Source of the DNA: Sugiyamaella lignohabitans | Lineage: Eukaryota > Ascomycota > Dipodascomycetes > Dipodascales > Trichomonascaceae | Assembly (NCBI RefSeq): GCF_001640025.1 | Contig: NC_031671.1 | Coordinates: 186,001 to 250,000 of the forward strand | Direction: 5' to 3' | Length of the DNA: 64,000 bases | Shown here: positions 52,833-62,386 of the stretch, piece by piece | Numbering within the stretch: the stretch's first letter is position 1 | Layout: the number at the start of each line of letters is the position of its first letter | Translations under genes and position numbers: made by a program | Notes under the pieces: generated by a model | What the model saw: only the letters and a program-made list of their open reading frames with translations | What the model was told of the DNA's origin: nothing | The model's database searches: none

Positions 52833-54815
52833 TTATTCGCGGCCAATGAGGTCGGCAGGAAGCATGCACCAGATGGTGCCGACGATGGCGAGGATGGAGA
52901 AGAAGACGAGAAGGATGTAGTCGAGGATGAGCTCGAATTTGGAGATGCGGCCCGCGTAGAGTTTGAGGTAGAAGGAGAGGGGGAGGATCATGCAAATGGT
53001 GACGCAGAGCAGACTGCCGAAGAATGCGATGATACGGTCGAAGTCTGGGAAGGCAATGGCCATGAGCACGAAGCTGGCGACTACACTGACCCGCACGAGG
53101 AATTTGCCAATTCGAGCACCGAAATGGTGGCTTGTTTTGTCACCGAATTCTACTTTGTCAATACCGAAGAGGATGTCTAAAGTACTAACAATGGGTCGAG
53201 CATTGAGAGGTGTCTTGGCAAGTGGAATTGTAGCGATTAGCAGGGTGATGAGATAGTTTAATGATTCAGGGTAGCCAGGGGTGAGAAGAATGCTCTTCGT
53301 GACCTCGTCCATAACATCCTGGCCAAACATGAGAAATCCTAGTACTCCCATAGAAGCGTCTACTAAGAAAGTAATTTTATATGTGGTCTTAAGACACTGG
53401 CCGTATTTCTGAGGATGTCTCATGTCTCGGTAGATATTGGGGAACACGGCATGTCCACCCCAGGGAGCCATGAAAATACCTATAGACATTGGCAACAGTG
53501 ACCACTTCTCGGGCCACATCCAGGTTGTAGCAGGGTGAAGCAAAGATCCGGGACTGTCAGCTTTATAAAACCCGTCGAAAAGTACAATTACTACGAGTGC
53601 AAAGGTGGCAGTGATACCCATGATACTAGAAAAACTGAGGATTCTCAGAGGAAGGAAACATGGAGGGGTGAGAATGGCAAATGCGACAAACTTCCATTGT
53701 AATTGACTGATAGAGGGGACCAGCGAATGAAGTGAGTCGGAAAACAAGACTACAAGTGAGACTCCAGCACCCATGAGTTCAATTGTAAAGAGCATGGATA
53801 CAAGAATACGTGCTCGCGAACCGAATGCCGCATAAGCAACATCGGCATATGTAACAATAGTACTGTCGGTATCAAGGCATTTGGCAAGAAGTTTGGCAGA
53901 GTAGAATGTGGATGCTGCTGAAATAACCAGGAGTATACATCCAATGACCCAACCAGCATATCTAAAACCAAGAGGCAGTGCTAGTAAACCAATACCGATG
54001 AGAATGTTGACTGAGTTGAACACAGTTTGCGGAGCAGTAGACTGACCAGCAATTACAGTAGTGATATGACCATCCTCGTCCTCGACTTTTTGAATAATAA
54101 CAGGATCCTGTTCTGTACCGGTGGATATGGCCTGTGATTCACCGAGAATATGTGTTCCTTGGTCAGGTTCAGCGGTGTATAACGACAGTCTTCTTGATCT
54201 TGGGTGTCGACGGTTGTGAGTGGGGATATTCAAGTATCCCCCAGAAGTTGAGGTACTTTTATAAGACCCATACAGGGATTCATTATGACCGAGTAAATGG
54301 TCTGTTTGAGATGGTTCGGTGCCCCCTGTGGATATATGGCCAGATGCGTCTTCGTTGTCGTCTAAATAGGTCGAACTTTCATAGCCATCTTCATCAATAG
54401 CATCGGTAAAATCAGTTCCCTCATCGAAATGAGGTCTGTATCTGGATGCAAAGCTCGAGGGAATAACAGGAGAACCAGTTTCATCAAAAAATGATCTCTG
54501 TCGAGATATTTCGCTAGGAGGTTCAATCGCCAAGAACGACTGAGCTCTAGTATAGGACGAAGCAAAGTGCTCGATGGAATTAAGTCCACCACCTGCTCCG
54601 TTAAAAAAAGACGATCTTCGCGACGAAGTCAAATTGCCGGAACCAATACCACCACCAGTAGTGGTAGTACCACCAGTTCCAAGACCAGGAGTCCCGTAAG
54701 TCGCAGAACTTGGCAATCCCGAAGTGCTCGAACCTCCATGCCAAGCAGACGACCCATGAGCTGCTGACCCGTTCCTATCAGGAGACGAGGGTATCTGGGA
54801 ATTAGTACCGGGCAT
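52833..54815 (-). CDS. AVT1: Vacuolar amino acid transporter, Avt1-like (AAAP family)
   Basis: 660 residues. A Ser/Gly-rich cytosolic N-terminus of about 255 residues is followed by eleven predicted membrane segments, beginning APQTVFNSVNILIGIGLLALPLGFRYAGW, the signature first helix of AAAP (Aa_trans) transporters. The rest includes VTYADVAYAAFG, MGAGVSLVVLFSDSL, MAPWGGHAVFPNIYRDMRHPQKY and ATIPLAKTPLNARPI. Length and long N-terminal tail match S. cerevisiae Avt1 (602 residues), a proton-coupled importer of neutral amino acids into the vacuole. Other Avt paralogues (Avt3/4) are mostly different in the membrane core, so Avt1 is my best call. Start: the ATG at 54815 is the first in frame. Confidence 0.9.
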   Translation of the reverse strand: MPGTNSQIPSSPDRNGSAAHGSSAWHGGSSTSGLPSSATYGTPGLGTGGTTTTGGGIGSGNLTSSRRSSFFNGAGGGLNSIEHFASSYTRAQSFLAIEPPSEISRQRSFFDETGSPVIPSSFASRYRPHFDEGTDFTDAIDEDGYESSTYLDDNEDASGHISTGGTEPSQTDHLLGHNESLYGSYKSTSTSGGYLNIPTHNRRHPRSRRLSLYTAEPDQGTHILGESQAISTGTEQDPVIIQKVEDEDGHITTVIAGQSTAPQTVFNSVNILIGIGLLALPLGFRYAGWVIGCILLVISAASTFYSAKLLAKCLDTDSTIVTYADVAYAAFGSRARILVSMLFTIELMGAGVSLVVLFSDSLHSLVPSISQLQWKFVAFAILTPPCFLPLRILSFSSIMGITATFALVVIVLFDGFYKADSPGSLLHPATTWMWPEKWSLLPMSIGIFMAPWGGHAVFPNIYRDMRHPQKYGQCLKTTYKITFLVDASMGVLGFLMFGQDVMDEVTKSILLTPGYPESLNYLITLLIATIPLAKTPLNARPIVSTLDILFGIDKVEFGDKTSHHFGARIGKFLVRVSVVASFVLMAIAFPDFDRIIAFFGSLLCVTICMILPLSFYLKLYAGRISKFELILDYILLVFFSILAIVGTIWCMLPADLIGRE

Positions 54816-56554
54816 TTTATCTGTGTAAAGTCTAATGCTTGATGCTATTTGTGGTAAATTCCACTTGATTTAGTCTGTGTCTCGAATCTGACTTGACTAT
54901 CTGAACGTAATCAATTTAGAGTACTCTCTCTGAATCTGATGTAATATCGACTTAGTCTGACTGATCTGGTTAATCCTTTAACTGGTTCAACTGAAACCTC
55001 TTCACCTGTCCTAATCACCTGTCCTAATCACCAGTCCTATTAACCAGCCAAATTAACCCTTTTTCAGGTCTTGATCCAATTGATTCACTCAACACTAACT
55101 AAACAGTGTTCAGTGTTCAATCAACTCCATAAACTCAGCTACCGATAGTAGACACTTGTTCGAGAATACTCTACCAGTAACCTCCTGACAAACCAACAGC
55201 AGGCCAACTGACAAACGAACAGCAACCTCCTGACAAACCAACACACGCACGGACCAACTGAAGACAAATGTGCTTTCTAGAACTTTTCAGGTCTAATTAA
55301 ACCAATAAACCAACTTTTGCAACTTCACAAACGAAATTGATTTCTCGTTTACTCCTACTGATAAAGCAGTGTTCAAACCACAAATACCAGCCTAGCTATT
55401 TGCGTAAAAAGGTCACTTACTGGCGGATGTGCACCACTGATAAGGATCCAAACGCGAGGTAGGTTTCGGTTATTCGCGGGGTGTGAGCAGTGATTTTCCT
55501 GCTACCTTCTGACTCTCGATATCTGATCTAATGCTGGCTTCTCACCAACAAATTTAACCAATTATCAACGAACTTTCGAATCAACAGTCAAACCAAATGT
55601 GAGTTAACTAACAAACTAAACAAAAATCACAAGTGAACCAACTGAAACACTACCCTAGCTCTATCCCTATAAAAGCTAAATCCCTATGATTTCTTCCTGC
55701 CGTTCGTTATAAGTGAAGATCAGCGATGGAAACAGGCCGCTGCTGCACACTTTAAAATACACCCCTTGACAGCTCTTTAACCTAACATCCAAAGATTAGA
55801 TAACCGATCTCCAGCCAACAGCACCACTGCTCCTGATACGCGAGCCAACGAGCCCGTCAGCCGCTTTGTTGCCGTGCGATAACCCCCCTCCCGCTCTCTC
55901 TCTCACTCCCTCTCCATTCATCCGTCCATGCTCCAGCCGTCCTCGACCCCAACTGGGCAATTGCCAAAACCCCCTGAATCCACTTCACCACTCACTCACA
56001 TCCTCACTTCACGAAAACCAGTCAAATAACGATTCCAAAAAAAAAAACTTTCCAAGCGAACGGGTCAACCCAGAACCCAGACCCTCACCGACAACGATCG
56101 AGCCCCGATGGTCCGCTTCCTCTTCCTCTTTCAGCACACCCCCCTACATTGCATTGCATCGACGAAGACAACAACCACCTCCCGAGCCCTTATCAGCGCG
56201 CTCCGCCAGCCAACCAACTCACCTCCGGGCTCTTCAGGGGGCTTCTGGTGTAGGGAGTGTGCCTCCGGCGGCTGGGGCTGCGCCCCAGACCCCGCGGCTC
56301 CTCTCGCTGCGCTCGAGTCGGGCGTCGGGGGTGAGTCAGGCCGGGGATTTTTGGGGGTCCAGAGCCCCGCGAATTGGCCTCGTTCGACTCTGGTTCAGCT
56401 CCTGACCCACCCCTGACGCCCGACTCGAGCGCAGCGAGAGGAGCCGCGGGGTCTGGGGCGCAGCCCCAGCCGCCGGAGGCACGCACGTGACCCCCATGTA
56501 CGTAAACCGGTGAAGTAGAGAGAGCAGGATCAGAGGAAGATAGAGGAAGTTGTA
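54816..56554. other. Intergenic region between divergent AVT1 and the MGR1-like gene
   Basis: 1.7 kb without a credible gene. Most is AT-rich and shows repeated small words such as CCTGTCCTAATCACC near 55010 and AACCTCCTGACAAACCAAC near 55180-55240. The last 300 bp contains the longest foldback element (56260-56480), ending 74 bp before the MGR1-like ATG. Confidence 0.7.
56260..56480. repeat. GC-rich hairpin element, long foldback with extended inner symmetry
   Basis: Both arms end in CTCGAGTCG/CGACTCGAG and the inverted symmetry continues inward: GGGCGTCGGGGGTGAGTC after the left arm pairs with the reverse complement of CCTGACCCACCCCTGACGCC before the right arm. First-hairpin loops are CTG and GCA type (CTGGGGCTGCGCCCCAG). 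Central unpaired part about 80 bp. Confidence 0.94.
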
Positions 56555-57553
56555 ATGGACAGTTCGCACGGAAATAATACGACAGGCGGTGAAAAGGCGG
56601 ATGCGAGAGGGCCTGTGGACCCGAGTGTGTGGTATAGGAACCCCAGTTTTGGTCTGTGGTTGTGGGGACCGCTGGTGCCGGCGAATGATTGTAAACCCTG
56701 TTTGTACGGGTTGACGGGGGTGCAGTTGGCGGGGGGACTGTTGTTGTGGTGGTTGCCAGGCCGTAAACCGGTTCCTGGGAGAAGGGTGTGGGTGACGCGG
56801 TCGATTCGCACGGCCGGTGTTTTGGCAGGGTCGTATTTAATGATTCTGGCGTCGTTGGAGCTGGTTCGGTTACAGTTGCCAACTGATCCATGGCAGCAGG
56901 ACGCCGCTCGTGCGAGACAACAGGCGGTCCGAAAAGGCCAGAATCCGTCGTTCTGGTTTGGTCCAACTGGATACAGGGCTGTGGAGTATAAAGAATGGAA
57001 ACGACGAATGGATCAGGCTCTTAATAAAGCGCAGAATGTCGGCAAGAGCGTCAACCTTGCAAAAGAAGTGTACTCAGAGATCAGAGAAAATAACCGACAG
57101 CTGTCTCATAAGATCCTGGAGGAACTGAAACGAGAGAACGAGCAGGATGCTCAGACCAGAGAAAACAAAGCATTAATCGAGCTGAAAGAAGAAGAGGGCC
57201 ACGACATCGCCTCGTCCTCATCCGCTTCCACCTCAAACTCCAACATCAACTCTTCAACATCCGATTCTCGGAACTTGAACACTAATAACAATAATAACAG
57301 CAACGGGAAGAGCGCGACAGGCGAGAAATCGAGAACCGATTCGCTGAGTGTCGACTCGCTGATGTCGGCAATCGAGTCGCTGTCAACCACGAAATCCGAC
57401 GAATGGGACGCCCTCGAGCCCTGGGAAAAACTGCGACTCGAAACCGACATCGCCGTCCGAATCATGCCCCACACCCGCGGTGTCCAAGAACAGGCCGCCG
57501 ACAAATCCCTCAGCATCAATCTCAGCCTCGACGACGACTCTCCTTCTACGTAG
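56555..57553 (+). CDS. MGR1: i-AAA protease adaptor Mgr1-like, mitochondrial inner membrane
   Basis: 332 residues. NPSFGLWLWGPLVPANDCKPCLYGL followed by two hydrophobic segments (about 50-68 and 83-103) and LVRLQLPTDPW, QNPSFWFGPTGYRAVEYKEWKRRM. These blocks look like the Mgr1 family, a subunit of the i-AAA (Yme1) complex that faces the intermembrane space with two membrane spans. After residue 190 the protein is charged, then a Ser/Asn-rich linker and a C-terminal segment EWDALEPWEKLRLETDIAVRIMPHTRG. I rate the family likely but not proven by eye. The gene has a GC-rich element on each side: 74 bp before the ATG and 39 bp after the stop. Confidence 0.85.
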   Translation: MDSSHGNNTTGGEKADARGPVDPSVWYRNPSFGLWLWGPLVPANDCKPCLYGLTGVQLAGGLLLWWLPGRKPVPGRRVWVTRSIRTAGVLAGSYLMILASLELVRLQLPTDPWQQDAARARQQAVRKGQNPSFWFGPTGYRAVEYKEWKRRMDQALNKAQNVGKSVNLAKEVYSEIRENNRQLSHKILEELKRENEQDAQTRENKALIELKEEEGHDIASSSSASTSNSNINSSTSDSRNLNTNNNNNSNGKSATGEKSRTDSLSVDSLMSAIESLSTTKSDEWDALEPWEKLRLETDIAVRIMPHTRGVQEQAADKSLSINLSLDDDSPST

Positions 57554-57592
57554 CATTCTCAACTGTATATATTTTACTCTCATTCTCCGGTC

Positions 57593-57849
57593 TGCCTCCG
57601 GCGGCTGGGGCTCCGCCCCATACCCTGGTTGCTCCTCTCGCTCTGCTCGAGTCGGGTTTGGAGGGTCTGCCTCTGGCAGCTGGGGCGCTGCCCCAGACCC
57701 CGTGGCTCCTCTCGCTCCGCTCGAGTCGGGCGAGGGGTGTCCAGATCGTGGAGACTTCCCCACGCTCGACTCGAGCGAAGCGAGAGGAGCAACCAGGGTC
57801 TGGGGCGGAGCAACCAGGGTCTGGGGCGGAGCCCCAGCCGCCGGAGGCA
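57593..57849. repeat. GC-rich hairpin element, three arms between convergent genes, with an internal duplication
   Basis: Two forward arms (57593-57655, 57668-57729) and one reverse arm (57767-57849). The reverse arm contains CAACCAGGGTCTGGGGCGGA twice in tandem, the only such duplication in the window. The first arm starts 39 bp after the MGR1-like stop; the last ends 17 bp before the polymerase stop. Confidence 0.93.
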
Positions 57850-57866
57850 GACCCCCACCCTCGGTG

Positions 57867-59744
57867 TCACTTCAGGTTCAGAAACCGGTCCATGACCCCG
57901 CGAGACTGGCGGGAGGACGGTTTGCTTCGCGTGGCTGTGGGTCGGGTGGGGTCGAAGTTGGTTACCGCGACGTTGAGGAGTCGGACGTTCAGTTTTTCGC
58001 CGGCACGGGCGGTGGAGAGTTGGTTGTAGAGGGCCAGGATGGGGTCTTGGAAGAGTTTGCGGGAGAGGACTTCGTAGGAGAGTGGGGTGGGGTCGGGAGT
58101 CGAGGATATGGAGAGCATTTCGTCGAAAAAGGAAGGTGGGAGTCGGGTCGATTTGGATTTACGGACTGCGTAGGGGTTGAAATCTCCTCGGCTCATGGTG
58201 AGTCGGAAGGTGGTGGGGAATACTCTCCATGTGAGGTCGCCTGAGTCGATGAGATCACAGTGGATTTGGTAGAGAAGCGAGTTCGTGAGTGAGACTATAG
58301 CTTCTTTTACGAGTTCGAAGGTATCGATGCGTTTGTATGTGTCTTCAATGGATATCTGAGTGGGAATATCGCTGGCTTGTTTGACAGGACTGTTGTCGAT
58401 ACCGTGCATCAGATCCCATAACACAGATCCTTGTTTTTGGCCGAATAATCGTACAAAGTCTGTTCGATGGAGGTTGGTTCGTACATCGTAGACTGTGAGA
58501 TGTCTTCCAAACTCTCTGTCCATTAACGCATGAAGTTCGAGCTTTTCTACTCCTCCACTACTCTTAATAGTTGAGATTGGCTTCTTTGATGAGGGTGATG
58601 TTTCTACTGACACTGGTTTGTTTGATGAGGGTGATGCTTCAATTGATACTGGTTTTTGTAAAGTCGGTGGTGATACTTCTACTGAAGATAGCTTTGCTTC
58701 ATTCGAGTTAGTTGCAAGAGGACTGTCTGGTGTCGGGGTTCTGGAGTCTCTGATGGGAGCAGCAGATGTGGGATTCTCATTTTCTCGTTTAAAAGTGCTG
58801 AAGAGTCCGTTGCCAGGACGGTCTGAAAAGGCTATATCTTCAGCTATCCGTCTGACTGTCTTATGACCGAATCCAGGAATGGCTGATACAAACGTGGAGT
58901 CAAGGTAGTCCTGAACATGTTCCGGTAACACTATTGTCAGTCCTTTTGGTTTGTTCAGACTACATGCCATTTTAGCAATAGTTTTATTGGGTCCCAGTCC
59001 TATAGAACAGTTATAACCCATGTCCATACTGAGTCGTTCCATAATATAACTTGCCAGTTGACCACCAATATAGCACCTCAAGTGTTCTTCACTATCAGTA
59101 AACGTCGGTAGAGCATTGTTCCTGTCTAATGGAAACACTTTGGCGGGCACATTGAAAAAGAAGTTTTCACAAAAGAAAGGATCACTGCTCGGAGTTTTAT
59201 CAATATCAGCTTCTGAACCATCCAGACCACCACCACCACCAATAACACGCCGTCCTGAGATGCCACTGTCATTGGTAGGAGTGTCTCCATCAGTCATAAA
59301 TAAATAAATACCCTCAGGACTTTCATCTCCAACTTCAGCACCGCTATTTCGTATAATATCCAGCAGTCCAGTATTCCGGAGATTTTCCATATTATAATCA
59401 ACCACTTTAGTGATATCAATGCGAAGTTCCTCGAGACCCAGTCTCTCCATAGGCACACATCCTCCGAACAATCCAGAGACAAAATCGAGGATTTTCTTTC
59501 CCTCAGCCCTGTACTTTGCCAGACTCTCACCATTGACCAGTCTAATACCAGGGACTTTTTTCACTGCTTCTGAAACTGTGCTCAGTTTCTTGAGACCCAA
59601 GTTCCTGGCTGCGTATGATAATGTGGCAACGCAATTTTTCTGATACACAATAAACGGCACATCACCAGCCAACGTCGGGTCATAATGCTGTTCGACAGCA
59701 CAATAAAAGGCATCCAAATCCAGCGAAATGACCACCTTGGACAT
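57867..59744 (-). CDS. Y-family DNA polymerase, polymerase iota-like
   Basis: 625 residues. Starts SLDLDAFYCAVEQ (first metal-binding Asp residues 9 and 11), then QKNCVATLSYAARNLGLKKLSTVSEAVKKVPGIRLVNGESLAKYR, which is closest to animal polymerase iota. The second acidic motif reads MERLGLEELRID (residues about 99-110), where human iota has an Asp-Glu pair; here the Asp position is Glu105. Palm-finger residues continue (YNCSIGLGPNKTIAKMA, LNKPKGLT, FVSAIPGFGHKT). The protein ends RGVMDRFLNLK, resembling a minimal PCNA-interacting motif. Y-family enzymes copy damaged DNA. S. cerevisiae has Rad30 (eta) and Rev1 but no iota, so this would be an older gene kept here. I recognise the class but not a yeast gene name. 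Confidence 0.88.
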   Translation of the reverse strand: MSKVVISLDLDAFYCAVEQHYDPTLAGDVPFIVYQKNCVATLSYAARNLGLKKLSTVSEAVKKVPGIRLVNGESLAKYRAEGKKILDFVSGLFGGCVPMERLGLEELRIDITKVVDYNMENLRNTGLLDIIRNSGAEVGDESPEGIYLFMTDGDTPTNDSGISGRRVIGGGGGLDGSEADIDKTPSSDPFFCENFFFNVPAKVFPLDRNNALPTFTDSEEHLRCYIGGQLASYIMERLSMDMGYNCSIGLGPNKTIAKMACSLNKPKGLTIVLPEHVQDYLDSTFVSAIPGFGHKTVRRIAEDIAFSDRPGNGLFSTFKRENENPTSAAPIRDSRTPTPDSPLATNSNEAKLSSVEVSPPTLQKPVSIEASPSSNKPVSVETSPSSKKPISTIKSSGGVEKLELHALMDREFGRHLTVYDVRTNLHRTDFVRLFGQKQGSVLWDLMHGIDNSPVKQASDIPTQISIEDTYKRIDTFELVKEAIVSLTNSLLYQIHCDLIDSGDLTWRVFPTTFRLTMSRGDFNPYAVRKSKSTRLPPSFFDEMLSISSTPDPTPLSYEVLSRKLFQDPILALYNQLSTARAGEKLNVRLLNVAVTNFDPTRPTATRSKPSSRQSRGVMDRFLNLK

Positions 59745-60384
59745 GTTCCATTTTCTCTTTCACCCAACAGTCAGATTCCCTGGAGTAGGTTGGTAATGAA
59801 TAATCCGTGAAACGCATGCATCAATCTCGGCTGCTTATGCAATCTGTGCCATCAGACAGAATTCCAGGTGATCTGGCTGGCCGAAATAATCTGATAGTGC
59901 ACAAAATTATCATTAATTATCATTCCAGGCTGTATTCGGGGTTGATTGAGCTGTGATCCAGGTTCCTGATTAAACGGGGAAAACGTAAATTGCATTCTCG
60001 ATTAAGTTTTGAGACAAAGTGGCAGAGGATTTCATGCAGGGCAGATGTCACACCCGGCTTACACCAGTACTATTTTCCAGGCTGGATAGCTTGTTGCTTG
60101 TTAAAATCTTGTAAATTTATGTCCTTCAGTCAGCTGGTCATTTATATGACTAATTATTTCAATCAATTATTTGAAATTGGTAATAGCAGTCCCAGTGGGT
60201 CTGCAATGCTATGGGAGAAGACCAGCAGGCTCATAGACCTCCCTCCTGTAATCCAACCCGAGTTTCAATCTATTAACCCAGAGGTTCAATCGCATTCTGA
60301 AACAGTTAAAAGTCTCCACAAATCTCTACTTATGTTACAGAAATAGTTCCGGGTGACGACCCAGACGACTGGACGCCCGACGCC

Positions 60385-60446
60385 CGACTCGAGCGAAGCG
60401 AGAGGAGCCACCAGGGCCTGGGGCGGAGCCCCAGCCGCCGAAGGCA
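60385..60446 (-). repeat. GC-rich hairpin element, single reverse arm
   Basis: CGACTCGAGCGAAGCGAGAG to GCCGCCGAAGGCA, preceded by GGACGCCCGACGCCC, the same inner flank seen in the foldbacks at 56260 and 61440. GGGCCTGGGG replaces GGGTCTGGGG. Confidence 0.92.
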
Positions 60447-60614
60447 CACCCCTTGACAGACCAACACCCATCAAAAGACCCTGAACCAATAAATTCACCC
60501 GACGGCAGAAACTACTGCCGGCGACCCCTGAGATCGCCTATTCGGGACACCATGCACCTCGACCCTAACGAAGCCACCTCACCTCTCCGAACCCCGTACT
60601 CCGGGTGGAGGGTC

Positions 60615-60861
60615 TGCCTCCGGCGGCTGGGGCTCCGCCCCAGACCCTGGTGGCTCCTGCTTCGCAGGAGAGGCGGAAGGACCGGGGTTTTTACGGTCGA
60701 TTGAGGTCCTAAAACCCGCTCTGTGACCCTAAAAGCGGACCTAAACCGCCCAAATAAACCCGTCTCCTGCTCCGCAGACGTTTCCCCAACCCCCACACCC
60801 GACTCGAGCGTAGCGAGAGGAGCAACCAGGGTCTGGGGCGGAGCCCCAGCCGCCGGAGGCA
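60615..60861. repeat. GC-rich hairpin element, inverted pair with a 130-bp spacer
   Basis: Forward arm 60615-60670 (CTCCTGCTTCGCAGGAG) and reverse arm 60800-60861 (CTCGAGCGTAGCGAGAG). The spacer also carries TCTCCTGCTCCGCAGACG near 60763, a damaged second hairpin. Confidence 0.9.
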
Positions 60862-61333
60862 CACCCCCTGGCAGACCCCTATATTTATGCCAGGGCAAGG
60901 GTTAGAGACCGTTACGGAGATATGTGTATAAGGGACGGGGAGACCAGCCATCGCCATATCGAACTGATAGGAGCAGATGACCGTCAGTCATTATCATTGC
61001 CGATAGCCATCAGGAGCCCAATACCAGCGACCAGCACGTGAGACTGTCTTCGATTCATTGCCAGCAGGTGTCCAGCCAGTATTCTACGCACGCCACTTCA
61101 TTGATAGAAGTGTGTTAGGTGCCAAAACCAAGAGCCAGCCAGCCAGCAGCCAGCCAGCACGGCATCGCCGCTCACTCGATCCTCCAACAGAACCCGCAAT
61201 CTCAGGACGGGTTCCAGGAAGCTCCGCCTGATCTGACTTCGAGCACATTTCTTAACTCGTGCCAGTCGTGCAATTAACTAACAAACCACACAAACCACAC
61301 AAACTACACACTCACGAAGAAGACCACACAGCC

Positions 61334-62209
61334 ATGTCAGGAGCCCGGAAGAAGACCATGCTCAAGGTCATTATCCTTGGCGATTCCGGTGTCGGAAAGA
61401 CGTCTCTCATGTAAGTCACGCATTCCGGGGAGGTGGACATGCCTCCGGCGGCTGGGGCTCCGCCCCAGACCCTGGTTGCTCCTCTCGCTTCGCTCGAGTC
61501 GGGCGTCGGGGACGGGGTTTTGATCGTTTCCCCTCGCTGGTTTGACCCCTGACAACTGGACGCCCGACTCGAGCGAAGCGAGAGGAGCAACCAGGGTCTG
61601 GGGCGGAGCCCCAGCCGCCGGAGGCACACCCCGACCCTTTGCGACACGGACTAACTGGTTTACAGGCAGCAATACGTGAACAAGAAGTTCTCGACGCAGT
61701 ATAAAGCCACAATTGGCGCTGATTTTTTGACCAAGGAGACTTATTTGGACGACCGCCGAGTGGTGATGCAGATTTGGGACACGGCCGGCCAGGAACGGTT
61801 CCAGTCGTTGGGAGTGGCCTTTTATAGAGGAGCCGACTGTTGTGTGCTCATGTACGATGTCAATAATGCCAAATCTTTTGAGGCGCTGGAGAACTGGCGT
61901 GACGAATTTCTGATCCAGGCCAATCCTCGTGACCCCGACTCGTTCCCGTTTGTTGTTATTGGTAACAAAATTGATGTCGAGGACTCGAAACGGGCTGTCA
62001 GCACTAAACGAGCTCAGGCATTCTGTGCTTCCAAAGGCAATCTTCCGTACTTTGAAACCAGTGCTAAAGAAGCCACCGGGGTCGAACAAGCGTTTGAAGT
62101 AGTCGCACGAAACGCTCTCCAGCAAGAAGACGCCCAAGATTTCAGCCAGGAGTACTCCGACGCTATTAATATCAACCTGGACTCGGACTCCTCCTCCTGT
62201 GCCTGTTAA
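61334..62209 (+). CDS. YPT7: Rab7-type small GTPase Ypt7
   Basis: Exons 61334-61410 and 61666-62209 give 206 residues. P-loop GDSGVGKT at 16-23; the intron splits codon 26 (AT|G). Then [24 protein letters not shown] (switch I), WDTAGQE, NKIDVED and ETSAKEA. It ends with CAC, a CXC double-geranylgeranylation signal. The sequence and length (208 in S. cerevisiae) match Ypt7, which with HOPS drives vacuole and late endosome fusion. The start ATG lies in ACAGCCATGTCAGG, the first ATG after a CA-rich leader. Nothing looks damaged; the intron is nearly filled by a foldback element. Confidence 0.97.
61411..61665 (+). other. YPT7 intron carrying a foldback element
   Basis: 255 nt, phase 2, 5' GTAAGT, branch GACTAACTG, 3' TTTACAG. 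Bases 61440-61626 are the element, leaving 29 nt on the 5' side and 39 nt on the 3' side (68 nt in all). Confidence 0.95.
61440..61626. repeat. GC-rich hairpin element, full foldback inside an intron
   Basis: Left arm TGCCTCCGGCGGC...CTCTCGCTTCGCTCGAG then GGGCGTCGGGG, a spacer, then GGACGCCCGACTCGAGC and the reverse arm ending GCCGGAGGCA. The arms match almost base for base, and the GGGCGTC/GACGCCC extension is shared with the 56260 copy. Confidence 0.95.
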
Positions 62210-62386
62210 TTCTCTCTTCTTCCCAATCAACCATTTCCAGTGTTCCTGGTTTCGGTTCTTTGACTCACACCCTTGACTTTTGTCCCCGCAATTCTCACTA
62301 GACTGCCTGCTTATGACTGTCCGACGCCAGCTGCCGTTTTTATTTTATTTTTTGTCTCTTAATCCACATCCTCTGCCGTGTCCTCG

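Larger units (their letters stand above)
59745..61333. other. Intergenic region between divergent polymerase and YPT7 genes
   Basis: 1.6 kb. AT-rich with no gene to about 60350, then hairpin elements at 60385-60446 and 60615-60861, a CAGCCAGC-rich stretch near 61130-61165 and a CACAAACCACA-type leader just before the YPT7 ATG. Confidence 0.7.

Noticed and set aside
56193..56966. 257-codon minus-strand ORF over the MGR1-like gene start and the foldback
   Set aside because: It is antisense to a recognised gene and opened by the stop-poor foldback element.
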